Positions 46,588-55,299 of a stretch of DNA of 64,000 nt are shown piece by piece. Below the pieces are notes generated by a model, which worked only from the letters and a program-made list of their open reading frames with translations, was not told the DNA's origin and did no database searches. A program made the translations under genes and the position numbers. The DNA is taken from assembly GCF_040459645.1 (NCBI RefSeq), contig NZ_JARVHQ010000001.1:4278001-4342000 (forward strand). The letters are read 5' to 3'. Every line of letters begins with the position of its first letter. The stretch's first letter is position 1. Source of the stretch: Bacillus cereus group sp. RP43. Its GTDB lineage: Bacteria > Bacillota > Bacilli > Bacillales > Bacillaceae_G.

Positions 46588-48588
46588 TTAAGCGCTCTGG
46601 TTTCCTTCCATTTGCGTTTTGTACATATCGTAATAACGCCCGCGCTTTTTCATTAATTCGTCATGAGAGCCTTTTTCCAAAATCGTTCCTCTATCAAGCA
46701 CAATAATTTGATCAGCGCTCTTAATTGTTGAAAGGCGATGAGCGATAATAAACGTCGTTCGTCCTTTCTTCACAACTTCTAGTGCTTGTTGAATCATCGC
46801 TTCTGTCTCTGTATCAATGCTGGAAGTCGCTTCATCTAAAATTAAAATTGCCGGATCAAAAGCAAGTGCCCTAGCAAACGATATAAGCTGACGTTCTCCG
46901 GTTGAAAGTGTACTTCCTTTCTCCGTAATTTTTTCATCTATATTGTTCGCAAACCTTTCCGCACCAACATCACGTAACGCCTTTACAATGCGATCTTTTG
47001 AAATTTTTTCATTTTCTAAGCTTACATTGGATGCAACTGTCCCGCTAAATAAAAACGGATCTTGCAGTACAATCCCCATATGTTCACGAGTTGCTTGTTT
47101 CGGCATCTCTGTTACATCGTGACCATCAATCGTAAGCTTCCCTTTTTGAAATTCATAAAACTGAAAGAGCACATTCATAATGGAACTTTTTCCTGATCCA
47201 GTATGACCAACAAGTGCCACTGTCTCCCCTTGTTTCGCTTCAAAAGAAATATTTTTTAATACTTCATCTTTTCCATTATAAGAAAACGAAACATTATCGA
47301 ATTTCACATTTCCGGTTAAGCGAGGCATACGTTCTTCTTCTACTGCCTCTCCTTTTTCCTCTAGCAATTCAAAGACACGCTCTGATGCAACACGCGCTTG
47401 CTCTAAGTTTGCAAGTTGGTTCACCATATTCGTAATTGGCGAGAATAATCTCGTTAAATAATCAACGAAAGCATATAGTATCCCTAGAGAAAGGATGCCA
47501 GAAGCACTTAATGAAGCACCACCGAAATACCAAATTACACCTGTAAAAGCGATATTTCTTAATACAGACACTAAATTATGCGAAGTTGCTGCATTTAAAT
47601 TTAAAATTTTATTTTGATATTTAAAATAATCACCATTGAGTTCTTCAAATTCCTTCTTCGTTTCACGCTCTTGACGAAATGCTTGAATAATTGGCATCCC
47701 TTGAATCGATTCATTCACTGTTCCATTAATATCCGATAAACGAGAACGCATTTTATGATTGTATACAGACGCATACTTTCTATACATAATCGCCCAAATA
47801 ATTAAAATTGGGATGATAAGTAAACATAGCGCCGCCAGTTTTACATCAAGTAAAAATAATGCAGCGAAAATCCCGATAATATAAATAATACTGGAAATGA
47901 ATGTCGCAAGTACTGTTACATATAAATCACGAATTGCCTCTGTATCATTCGTTACCCGCGAAACAATTTTCCCTGCTGGTAAATGATCGAAATAACGAAT
48001 TGGCAACGTTTGTATATGAGAAAAAACATCCTCCCTCATAATTTGAATAATTTTGTTTGCTGCCTTCTGTAAGAAGAACTGCTTTCCGTATGCAAATAAT
48101 GATACGACTACTAATAAAGCGAAATATCCACCACCGAGTAGTAATAGTCGGTTTATTTCTGGTTTATAAAACGCAAATACTTCTTCTTTCGTTAAGGCTT
48201 TCGCTTTATACACTTGCACTGCCTTACCACTTTGTACTGTAAGCATATCCCCCTTAACAGAACGAGTTCCTTCAAGCGTTATTTTATTCGGTACAAAATA
48301 GTATTGAAAACCGACTTGAATTACTCGGACTTCTTTCCCTTTTCGCTCACCTTCCTCAAAGCGATCACTTCGCTTATAAAAGACGCCATTATATGAAACA
48401 GCATCCTCACTCTTCTCTGCTTCATACCAAGGTCTCTCTATTCCAACGATATGCTCATCAATCATCGTTTTTGCGACGAAAGGACCCGCGAGTTCTGCAA
48501 TAACAAAAACAAATAGCATCGCCATCGCTGCAAAAATCGGACCTTTCACTTTCATCGCATATTGAAACAATCGTTTTGAAACACTCAT
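46588..48588 (-). CDS. bmrD: Heterodimeric multidrug ABC exporter subunit (BmrD/YheH)
   Basis: 666 residues: an exporter-type membrane domain fused to an ATPase. A hydrophilic insert of about 90 residues between helices 1 and 2 (about 45-135) is the extracellular domain typical of BmrD. ATPase motifs: Walker A VGHTGSGKSS, Walker B ILILDEATSSID with the full catalytic Glu, H-loop IAHR. The signature is LSTGERQ rather than LSGGQ. It overlaps the upstream partner by 4 bp (ATGA type). By analogy the pair exports structurally diverse drugs. Confidence 0.9.
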   Translation of the reverse strand: MSVSKRLFQYAMKVKGPIFAAMAMLFVFVIAELAGPFVAKTMIDEHIVGIERPWYEAEKSEDAVSYNGVFYKRSDRFEEGERKGKEVRVIQVGFQYYFVPNKITLEGTRSVKGDMLTVQSGKAVQVYKAKALTKEEVFAFYKPEINRLLLLGGGYFALLVVVSLFAYGKQFFLQKAANKIIQIMREDVFSHIQTLPIRYFDHLPAGKIVSRVTNDTEAIRDLYVTVLATFISSIIYIIGIFAALFLLDVKLAALCLLIIPILIIWAIMYRKYASVYNHKMRSRLSDINGTVNESIQGMPIIQAFRQERETKKEFEELNGDYFKYQNKILNLNAATSHNLVSVLRNIAFTGVIWYFGGASLSASGILSLGILYAFVDYLTRLFSPITNMVNQLANLEQARVASERVFELLEEKGEAVEEERMPRLTGNVKFDNVSFSYNGKDEVLKNISFEAKQGETVALVGHTGSGKSSIMNVLFQFYEFQKGKLTIDGHDVTEMPKQATREHMGIVLQDPFLFSGTVASNVSLENEKISKDRIVKALRDVGAERFANNIDEKITEKGSTLSTGERQLISFARALAFDPAILILDEATSSIDTETEAMIQQALEVVKKGRTTFIIAHRLSTIKSADQIIVLDRGTILEKGSHDELMKKRGRYYDMYKTQMEGNQSA

Positions 48589-50345
48589 ATTTTCACCCCA
48601 CTATCCGCGCTTTCACTTTCACCTTGTTGTCTGTCGAACTGTTCTGCATACCAGCCACCATTTCGAATGAGCGCTTCATGCGAACCTTCTTCAATAACTT
48701 CACCGTTATCCATAACGAGAATCCAATCCGCGTGCTGTACCGCTGACAAACGATGCGTCGTGATAATCGTCGTCTTCCCGCTTCTTTCTGTTCGTATATT
48801 TTCAATAATCGCCGCTTCAGTTCGAGCATCAACAGCTGATAAAGAATCGTCCAAAATTAAAATTTCTGGATTTTGAATAACAGCCCTTGCAATTGAAATC
48901 CTTTGCTTTTGTCCACCTGATAAAGAAACACCTTTCTCTCCAACGAGCGTTTCTAAACCTTCTGGTAAAAACTCTAAATCCTTTTTAAACGCAGCTATTT
49001 CGATCGCTTTTTCAAGCTCTTCTTCAGTCGCTTCTCTGTTTCCAAATAAAATATTTTCCTTCGCTGTTTTTGAGAACAAAATGTGTTCCTGAGGTACATA
49101 CCCAATCCAGCCAAGTACGTTATCATTTGGAATTTTATCTAGCTTCACATCAGAAACTGCAATATCACCTTCCCCAAGTGGATATTGACGAAGAAGCTGA
49201 CGAACAAGCGTCGTTTTCCCACTTCCTGTTTTCCCAACAACTCCAAGGGTCTCTCCTTGTTTTAATGAGAACGAAACATTTTTTAAATTTGTTTCAATTG
49301 ATGAAGGATATGAAAAAGTAACGTTATCGAACTGAATGTAATCTGGCTCTTGTACAACCTTTGGATCTTTCGGATTCTTTACATCCGGTTCATAAGCTAA
49401 CGTTTCATTTACACGATCTAACGAAGCATTTCCTCTTTGCATAACATTAATCAATTCCCCAATTGCAAACATTGGCCAAATCATCATCCCTAAATAGACG
49501 TTAAAAGAAACGAGCTCACCAAGTGTCACCTTTGATTGGAATACGAGATATGCACCGTACACTAAACCGATTAAATAACTAAGACCGACGAGCATTTTCA
49601 CAGTCGGCTGGAATAATGCATCGATTCTTGCTACTCTCATATTTTTCTCGTATACGTCATCTCCTAAATGATGAAACCTTTCTTGATCAGCGTTCTCCTG
49701 TACGTATGCACGAATAACGCGTACACCCGCAATTGATTCAAGCACTTTATCGTTCATATCTCCGAACGCATCTTGCGCGACTGTAAATCGTTCATGCAAT
49801 TTCTTTCCGTATATATTCATTGCAAACGCCATAATCGGAAGCGGTATAAGCGCAGCAAATGTTAGCTGCCAACTAATTGAAAAGCCCATCATACAAACGA
49901 TTGTAAGCATATATAGACTAGAATCAACGAGTGTTAATATACCAAAACCAGCTGTCATGGAAATTGCTTTTAAATCATTTGTCGCTCTCGCCATTAAATC
50001 GCCAGTACGATTTTTTTGATAAAACGTCGGTGTCATCTTAAGTAAATGCCCCATAAATTTTGAACGCATCGTTTTCTCAAGTACGAACGCACCGCCAAAT
50101 AGTTGGTGCTGCCAAATGAAAGTAAGTACATACCCACCAATTGTTACCCCAAGTAAAATAAAAATATATTGCATAATCGCCTCGTTCGTTAAGGCTCCTG
50201 TTTTAATATTATCAATTGTAACTCCTAATACTTTCGGAGGAATTACCTCTATCACGTTTACAATTAAAAGTACCCCAATTGCGATACTATACCTTTTCCA
50301 ATGCTCTCTAAAAAACCAGCTTAACTTTAGTAATACTGAAAACAA
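48585..50345 (-). CDS. bmrC: Heterodimeric multidrug ABC exporter subunit (BmrC/YheI)
   Basis: 586 residues: six-helix exporter domain (about 1-310) and ATPase domain. Walker A VGKTGSGKTT, signature LSGGQKQR, but Walker B reads ILILDDSLSAVD with Asp in place of the catalytic Glu, the mark of the degenerate half of heterodimeric exporters such as B. subtilis BmrC. The intact site is completed with BmrD. A leader peptide and attenuator hairpins lie upstream (50494-50679), and the reading starts about 40 nt after them in the minus direction. Confidence 0.9.
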   Translation of the reverse strand: MFSVLLKLSWFFREHWKRYSIAIGVLLIVNVIEVIPPKVLGVTIDNIKTGALTNEAIMQYIFILLGVTIGGYVLTFIWQHQLFGGAFVLEKTMRSKFMGHLLKMTPTFYQKNRTGDLMARATNDLKAISMTAGFGILTLVDSSLYMLTIVCMMGFSISWQLTFAALIPLPIMAFAMNIYGKKLHERFTVAQDAFGDMNDKVLESIAGVRVIRAYVQENADQERFHHLGDDVYEKNMRVARIDALFQPTVKMLVGLSYLIGLVYGAYLVFQSKVTLGELVSFNVYLGMMIWPMFAIGELINVMQRGNASLDRVNETLAYEPDVKNPKDPKVVQEPDYIQFDNVTFSYPSSIETNLKNVSFSLKQGETLGVVGKTGSGKTTLVRQLLRQYPLGEGDIAVSDVKLDKIPNDNVLGWIGYVPQEHILFSKTAKENILFGNREATEEELEKAIEIAAFKKDLEFLPEGLETLVGEKGVSLSGGQKQRISIARAVIQNPEILILDDSLSAVDARTEAAIIENIRTERSGKTTIITTHRLSAVQHADWILVMDNGEVIEEGSHEALIRNGGWYAEQFDRQQGESESADSGVKI

Positions 50346-50493
50346 TATAACCTCTCCTTTCTCGTTCTCGTTTGATTCACATTTCTTTATCCGCTATCCA
50401 AACCCATCACATTTACATTTCGTAAGCCATACAATCTCATCACATTTTTCCACCTTCCAAATTCTGATTTTTTATAGTAACAAGGAAAATAAA

Positions 50494-50526
50494 CAAAAAA
50501 AAGCATACCGCCGCTTGACGATATGC
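50494..50526 (-). terminator. Attenuator terminator upstream of bmrC
   Basis: On the minus strand the stem GCATATCG / CGGTATGC (one bulge-type mismatch) is followed by eight T (50495-50502). It lies between the leader peptide and bmrC, so transcription of the exporter must pass through it. Confidence 0.75.
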
Positions 50527-50540
50527 AATAGAATGCATAA

Positions 50541-50573
50541 AAGCGTACGTTACGATATACGCAACATACGCTT
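50541..50573 (-). promoter_or_regulatory. Hairpin between leader peptide and attenuator terminator
   Basis: Imperfect stem AAGCGTATGTTGCG / CGTAACGTACGCTT (minus strand). It begins 20 nt after the leader stop codon, where a ribosome stalled on the leader could change folding and thereby affect the terminator. The regulatory role is inferred. Confidence 0.55.
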
Positions 50574-50592
50574 CTCATAAGACAAAAAGGTC

Positions 50593-50679
50593 CTATATAT
50601 CCGCACGGGTTGCGTAATGATATGAATGTTTTCCGTCATTTAACAGAGCTAAGCCCATTACATTTACGATTACAATCAT
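50593..50679 (-). CDS. 28-residue leader peptide of the exporter operon
   Basis: Short frame from ATG at 50679 to TAG, with GGGGGTG 5-6 bases upstream. Product begins MIVIVNVMGLALLNDGKHSY and ends ATRADI. It is the counterpart of BmrB, the leader peptide whose translation controls bmrCD transcription in B. subtilis, although BmrB is longer (54 residues, from memory). It lies 55 bp after a promoter and just before the hairpins and terminator. Confidence 0.68.
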   Translation of the reverse strand: MIVIVNVMGLALLNDGKHSYHYATRADI

Positions 50680-50713
50680 TACGCACACCCCCTTCATTTA
50701 TTTTCCATTTATA

Positions 50714-50743
50714 ATCTTACAACTTTATTGAGTATTCTGTCAA
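50714..50743 (-). promoter_or_regulatory. Promoter of the leader-bmrCD operon
   Basis: On the minus strand a perfect TTGACA (50738-50743), 18 bp, then TAAGAT (50714-50719), about 35 bp before the leader start. Confidence 0.6.
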
Positions 50744-50872
50744 TTATTTTTTTCGCTTTAGAATAAAATAATCTTTTATCACAAAAAATGAAAGTGATGC
50801 ATTCTACTTATAATTCAGTTTGAAATAAGGGAATCTTCTGTAAGAAAGGGCATACAAAATAAAAAAATAATA

Positions 50873-50886
50873 AGAAATCGTTTTCA
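50873..50886 (+). promoter_or_regulatory. Candidate CcpA (cre) site upstream of gapN
   Basis: AGAAATCGTTTTCA matches the cre consensus TGWAANCGNTNWCA at all positions but the first. It lies just upstream of the gapN promoter (centre about 54 bp before the expected transcription start), a position used by CcpA for activation. Confidence 0.45.
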
Positions 50887-50898
50887 CAAACATTTCAT

Positions 50899-50927
50899 TT
50901 GAAAAATATTATCAAACCACCTACAAT
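50899..50927 (+). promoter_or_regulatory. gapN: Promoter of gapN
   Basis: TTGAAA (50899-50904), 17 bp, TACAAT (50922-50927), about 47 bp before the start codon. Confidence 0.65.
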
Positions 50928-50973
50928 CACCTTATACTCACTCTTACAAGTTGCTATTTTAGGAGGACTAATC

Positions 50974-52413
50974 ATGACAACTAGCAATACGTACAAATTT
51001 TATTTAAACGGAGAATGGAGAGAAAGCTCTTCTGGTCAAACAATCGAAATTCCATCTCCATACTTACACGAAGTAATTGGTCAAGTACAAGCAATTACTC
51101 GCGGAGAAGTAGATGAAGCAATTGCATCTGCAAAAGAAGCTCAAAAACCATGGGCTGATGCTTCTCTACAAGATCGCGCAAAATATTTATATAAATGGGC
51201 TGATGAGCTCGTAAATATGCAAGATGAAATTGCCGATATCATTATGAAAGAAGTCGGTAAAGGCTATAAAGATGCGCAAAAAGAAGTCGTTCGTACAGCT
51301 GACTTGATTCGTTACACAGTTGACGAAGCACTTCACATGCACGGAGAAAGCATGATGGGCGATAGCTTCCCTGGTGGATCTAAATCTAAACTTGCGATTA
51401 TTCAGCGCGCACCACTTGGTGTTGTATTAGCAATCGCACCGTTTAACTACCCAGTAAACTTATCTGCTGCAAAACTTGCACCAGCACTTATTATGGGTAA
51501 CGCTGTTATCTTCAAACCAGCAACTCAAGGTGCTATTAGCGGTATTAAAATGGTTGAAGCACTTCATAAAGCAGGCCTACCAAAAGGTCTTGTAAACGTA
51601 GCTACAGGACGCGGTTCTGTAATTGGTGACTACTTAGTAGAACATCCTGGCGTAAATATGGTATCGTTCACAGGTGGTACAAATACAGGTAAACATTTAG
51701 CGAAAAAAGCTGCAATGATTCCACTTGTATTAGAACTTGGTGGTAAAGACCCTGGTATCGTTTGTGAAGATGCAGACTTACAAGAAGCTGCAAAGCATAT
51801 CGTAAGCGGTGCATTCTCTTACTCAGGTCAACGTTGTACAGCTATTAAGCGTGTACTTGTGCACGAAAATGTAGCAGATGAACTAGCAGGCTTATTAAAA
51901 GAGCAAGTAGCAGAACTATCAGTTGGATCTCCAGAACAAAACAGCACAATCGTTCCATTAATCGACGACAAATCTGCTGACTTCGTTCAAGGTTTAATTG
52001 ACGATGCTGCTGAAAAAGGTGCAACAATCGTTATCGGTAACAAACGTGAGCGTAACTTAATTTACCCAACATTAATCGACCACGTAACAGAAGAAATGAA
52101 AGTTGCTTGGGAAGAGCCATTCGGCCCAATCCTTCCAATCATCCGTGTTTCTTCTGATGAACAAGCGATTGAAATTGCTAACAAATCAGAGTTCGGCTTA
52201 CAAGCAAGTGTCTTCACAAAAGACATTAACAAAGCATTTGCAATTGCTAACAAGATCGACACTGGCTCTGTTCAAATTAACGGACGCACAGAGCGCGGCC
52301 CTGACCACTTCCCATTCATCGGTGTAAAAGGTTCAGGTATGGGCGCACAAGGTATTCGTAAGAGCCTTGAGTCTATGACTCGTCAAAAAGTAACTGTATT
52401 AAACTTAGTTTAA
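50974..52413 (+). CDS. gapN: NADP-dependent non-phosphorylating glyceraldehyde-3-phosphate dehydrogenase
   Basis: Aldehyde-dehydrogenase-superfamily enzyme of 479 residues, oxidising glyceraldehyde 3-phosphate directly to 3-phosphoglycerate with NADPH formation, bypassing one ATP-yielding step of glycolysis. Catalytic Cys288 is in SGQRCTAIKR, catalytic Glu254 in LELGGKDPG, and the cofactor region FTGGTNTGKHL is present. Sequence features (GESMMGDSFPGG, RTERGPDHFPF) match GapN rather than general aldehyde dehydrogenases. The ATG at 50974 follows AGGAGG; an upstream in-frame extension overlaps the promoter and was rejected. Confidence 0.92.
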   Translation: MTTSNTYKFYLNGEWRESSSGQTIEIPSPYLHEVIGQVQAITRGEVDEAIASAKEAQKPWADASLQDRAKYLYKWADELVNMQDEIADIIMKEVGKGYKDAQKEVVRTADLIRYTVDEALHMHGESMMGDSFPGGSKSKLAIIQRAPLGVVLAIAPFNYPVNLSAAKLAPALIMGNAVIFKPATQGAISGIKMVEALHKAGLPKGLVNVATGRGSVIGDYLVEHPGVNMVSFTGGTNTGKHLAKKAAMIPLVLELGGKDPGIVCEDADLQEAAKHIVSGAFSYSGQRCTAIKRVLVHENVADELAGLLKEQVAELSVGSPEQNSTIVPLIDDKSADFVQGLIDDAAEKGATIVIGNKRERNLIYPTLIDHVTEEMKVAWEEPFGPILPIIRVSSDEQAIEIANKSEFGLQASVFTKDINKAFAIANKIDTGSVQINGRTERGPDHFPFIGVKGSGMGAQGIRKSLESMTRQKVTVLNLV

Positions 52414-52423
52414 TCTTATATGT

Positions 52424-52457
52424 AGAAGCTGATCTAGTTTTAGATCAGCTTCTTTTT
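52424..52457 (+). terminator. Terminator of gapN
   Basis: Perfect 13-bp stem AGAAGCTGATCTA / TAGATCAGCTTCT with TTTTT tail; it abuts the convergent racE stop. Confidence 0.88.
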
Positions 52458-53283
52458 ATTTCACGAGTTGTTTTTCCATAGGTAAATTCACACATTCTAC
52501 AGAAATTTGATACCCTAACCACCGCTCAGCAATATGTTCAAATGATGAGACAGAGCCTGTTGTAAAAAATCGATGCTTCGGATTAAGATTGTCAGACAAA
52601 ATTCCTTTGTGCTGTAAAATTGTGCTTAACTCTATCGCTGTTTCTTCTGCAGAACTAATAATCGTCACAGCCTCTCCTAACTCCTTTTTTATATAGGACT
52701 CTAAAAGTGGATAATGCGTACACCCAAGAATTAACGTATCTATATCTTCTTTCGTTAATGGCAGTAAAGCCTGTTTCACTTGCTGCGTTACATATGCTGT
52801 ATCTTCTAATTGATTTTCTACAACTGTAGCTAAAGTCGGACATGCATGACTATGCACTTCCAAATGTGTATCAAGCTCGTGTAATGCTTTTTCGTACATA
52901 TTAGATTTTATCGTACCTACAGTTCCAATTACCCCGATTTTCCCTTTCTTTGTCACTTTAATTGCAGCTCTTGCTCCCGGATGTATAACGCCAATAACTG
53001 GAATGGAAAGTGCTCCTTGCAAATCAGTCAATGCAGCAGCTGCACCAGTATTACATGCTACAACTAGAGCTTTTAACGGAAACTGTTTGAGGAACTCAAC
53101 CATTTCAAATATGAAAGATTGTACCTCCTCTACACTTCTTGGCCCATACGGACAACGCTCATTATCACCGATATAGTAAATGCTCTCTTTAGGCAATTGA
53201 CGCATAATTTCACTCGCAACTGTTAATCCTCCAACCCCTGAATCTAGTACACCTATTACGGAATTTTGATTACATGCAGACAT
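52456..53283 (-). CDS. racE: Glutamate racemase
   Basis: 275 residues, making D-glutamate for peptidoglycan. Family motifs: GVLDSGVGGLTVASEI near the N terminus, the two catalytic cysteines in VACNTGAAAA (about 73-82) and LGCTHYPLL (about 183-191), and GDNERCPYGPR. The ATG at 53283 has AAGGGGG 9 bases upstream; earlier starts give no spacing. B. cereus-group genomes carry two racemase genes (RacE1, RacE2), and I cannot tell which this is. Confidence 0.9.
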   Translation of the reverse strand: MSACNQNSVIGVLDSGVGGLTVASEIMRQLPKESIYYIGDNERCPYGPRSVEEVQSFIFEMVEFLKQFPLKALVVACNTGAAAALTDLQGALSIPVIGVIHPGARAAIKVTKKGKIGVIGTVGTIKSNMYEKALHELDTHLEVHSHACPTLATVVENQLEDTAYVTQQVKQALLPLTKEDIDTLILGCTHYPLLESYIKKELGEAVTIISSAEETAIELSTILQHKGILSDNLNPKHRFFTTGSVSSFEHIAERWLGYQISVECVNLPMEKQLVK

Positions 53284-53482
53284 ATACTTCATCCCCCTTC
53301 TCAATCTTCTAGCGCCGTAAACATTTATTATATTATGAAAATTTAAACATTGTACAATAATCCCTCTCCTTTTTAATCACGAACTCTTCTCTATAATCTG
53401 ATTATTACTATATCCATTGACGTATAAAAATACATTTGTTACTCTTAAACATGTTAATTTAATACATAAATCCTCATTCGTA

Positions 53483-53665
53483 TCTCGGTGAGGTAGAGGT
53501 TGCAATCATTAAGAGTATCATTTCAGGAGATGTAGTGGCATTGACGAATGAATGAGAAAGGAATGGTTGCCGAAGTAAGATGTGTCCACCATGCACGCTT
53601 GCTGGGTCTGCATTTAATAAGTGCAGAACTGTCACAAACGTTTCGTTTGTGGAGAGCTATCGAGA
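53483..53665 (+). promoter_or_regulatory. Lysine riboswitch (L box)
   Basis: The conserved core is readable: GAGGTAGAGGTTGC, then AAGAGTA, then AAAGGAATGGTTGCCGAAGTAAG, GCTGGGTCTGCA...TGCAGAACTGTCAC and the closing GGAGAGCTATCGAGA. The P1 helix pairs TCTCGGT (53483-53489) with ATCGAGA (53659-53665). It is followed by a terminator at 53696-53727, as in riboswitches that stop transcription when lysine is bound. Confidence 0.9.
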
Positions 53666-53695
53666 GGTATGTCGTGGGTTTCTTATAAGATAGAA

Positions 53696-53727
53696 AGCAT
53701 GTAGCGGCAAATTACGTGCTTTTTTTG
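53696..53727 (+). terminator. Riboswitch-controlled terminator
   Basis: Stem AGCATGTA / TACGTGCT (one G-T wobble) with a run of seven T, directly after the L box. Confidence 0.85.
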
Positions 53728-53814
53728 TTTTGTTTGGAACTTCTCTTCCCTACCGCGGAAGACATACATATCTCCTCGCTTGACTTGGTTATACTAACTT
53801 TGGAGGTATTTTCT

Positions 53815-55239
53815 ATGCAACAAAAAAAATGGGGCTTTTGGGTACTAACAGCTTTCGTTGTCGGTAACATGGTTGGCGCTGGTATTTTCATGGTGCCAAG
53901 TACGTTAGCACAAACAGCAAGCCCGCTCGGTGTCACTTTAGCTTGGTTAACAACAGGGTTTGGTGTTTTAATGCTAGCTCTTGTTTTCGGTAATTTAGCA
54001 ATTCGTCGTCCTGATTTAACGACAGGACCACAAAGTCATGCATATGCTTTATTCTCAACACCAAAAAGAAAGAAAATGGCTGGTTTCAGCATGGTGTGGG
54101 GATACTGGGTTGCAAACTGGGCAAGTAACGTTGCCATTATCACATCTTTTGCGGGATATTTATCACTCTTCTTCCCGATTATGAAAGATACACGTCTATT
54201 GTTTTCAATCGGCTCTTTCGATATAGAAGTTGGAAAACTAATTACATTTACTATTTGTTCTGTCTTACTATGGGGCACACATTTAATTTTAACAAACGGT
54301 GTAAGCGGAGCTGGGAAGCTAAACTTCTTAGCAACAACAACGAAAGTAACTGGATTCCTTCTATTCATTGTTGTTACGTTATTTGCGTTCGAGGCTTCAA
54401 AGTTTGGACAATGGTATACACCAATGATCGATAAAGAAGGTGTATCACACGGTCTCCTTTCACAAGTAAATTTAGCTGCTCTTACAACACTTTGGGCATT
54501 TATTGGGATTGAATCAGCCGTTCTTTTATCAAACCGAGCTACTTCTCCCAAAACGGTAAAACGGGCGACTGTTGCTGGTTTACTAATAACCGTTGCAATT
54601 TATTTAGGAATTACAATTTTAACAATGGGTGTACTTCACGTTGATAAATTACAAGCTTCTGAACGTCCATTAGCAGATGCATTAAACGCTGCAATGGGTC
54701 ACGGCGGCGGGAAACTTATGGCATTACTTGCTCTTACTTCCCTATTCGGTTCAATATTAGGCTGGATTTTATTAAGCTCAGAAGTGCCTTATCAAGCAGC
54801 AAAAGAAGGTTTCTTCCCTTCCTTCTTCGCAAAAACAAACAAAAAAGGAAGTCCAATTCATTCACTACGATTAACAAACATTATGTCGCAAGTGTTCTTA
54901 TTCTCAACATTATCAGGAACAATTGCGGAAGCTTATACATTCGTTATTACAGTGTCAACTTTAGCCTACCTCATTCCATATCTCGTTTCACCAATCTTCC
55001 AGTTAAAACTAGTCGCAACTGGTGAAACATACAAAAATGAAATGCGGGCAAGAATTATGGATGGTGTAGTCGCAGTTATCGCACTTTGCTATGCACTATG
55101 GGTTATTAAAACAGGCGCATCCGATATTAAAACATTCCTTCTCGGAATTGGTTTATTCGTAATTGGCTTTGCCTTCTATCCATTAATGAATCGTGATCAG
55201 AAAAAAAATAAAGAAAAGAAAAACGAGCAAGTTGCATAA
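53815..55239 (+). CDS. Lysine-regulated APC-family amino-acid permease
   Basis: 474 residues with about 12 membrane helices. The N terminus GFWVLTAFVVGNMVGAGIFMVPSTLAQTASPLG is the substrate-binding helix-1 signature of basic amino acid/polyamine antiporters (ArcD-like). Similar to B. subtilis YvsH, which also has an L box. The ATG at 53815 follows TTGGAGG. Control by lysine implies lysine transport, and uptake is more likely since lysine would shut it off. Confidence 0.87.
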   Translation: MQQKKWGFWVLTAFVVGNMVGAGIFMVPSTLAQTASPLGVTLAWLTTGFGVLMLALVFGNLAIRRPDLTTGPQSHAYALFSTPKRKKMAGFSMVWGYWVANWASNVAIITSFAGYLSLFFPIMKDTRLLFSIGSFDIEVGKLITFTICSVLLWGTHLILTNGVSGAGKLNFLATTTKVTGFLLFIVVTLFAFEASKFGQWYTPMIDKEGVSHGLLSQVNLAALTTLWAFIGIESAVLLSNRATSPKTVKRATVAGLLITVAIYLGITILTMGVLHVDKLQASERPLADALNAAMGHGGGKLMALLALTSLFGSILGWILLSSEVPYQAAKEGFFPSFFAKTNKKGSPIHSLRLTNIMSQVFLFSTLSGTIAEAYTFVITVSTLAYLIPYLVSPIFQLKLVATGETYKNEMRARIMDGVVAVIALCYALWVIKTGASDIKTFLLGIGLFVIGFAFYPLMNRDQKKNKEKKNEQVA

Positions 55240-55259
55240 CGCAATTTGCTCGTTTTTTG
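55221..55259 (+). terminator. Terminator overlapping the end of the permease gene
   Basis: Stem AAACGAGCAAGTTGC / GCAATTTGCTCGTTT with TTTTT tail; the left arm and stop codon are the last permease codons. Confidence 0.85.
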
Positions 55260-55299
55260 CTTAATAAAACATATATAATAGAAAAAAGAGGTGAAAAAC

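Noticed and set aside
54036..54551. 171-codon frame antisense to the permease gene
   Set aside because: Shadow of a long coding region, without translation signals.
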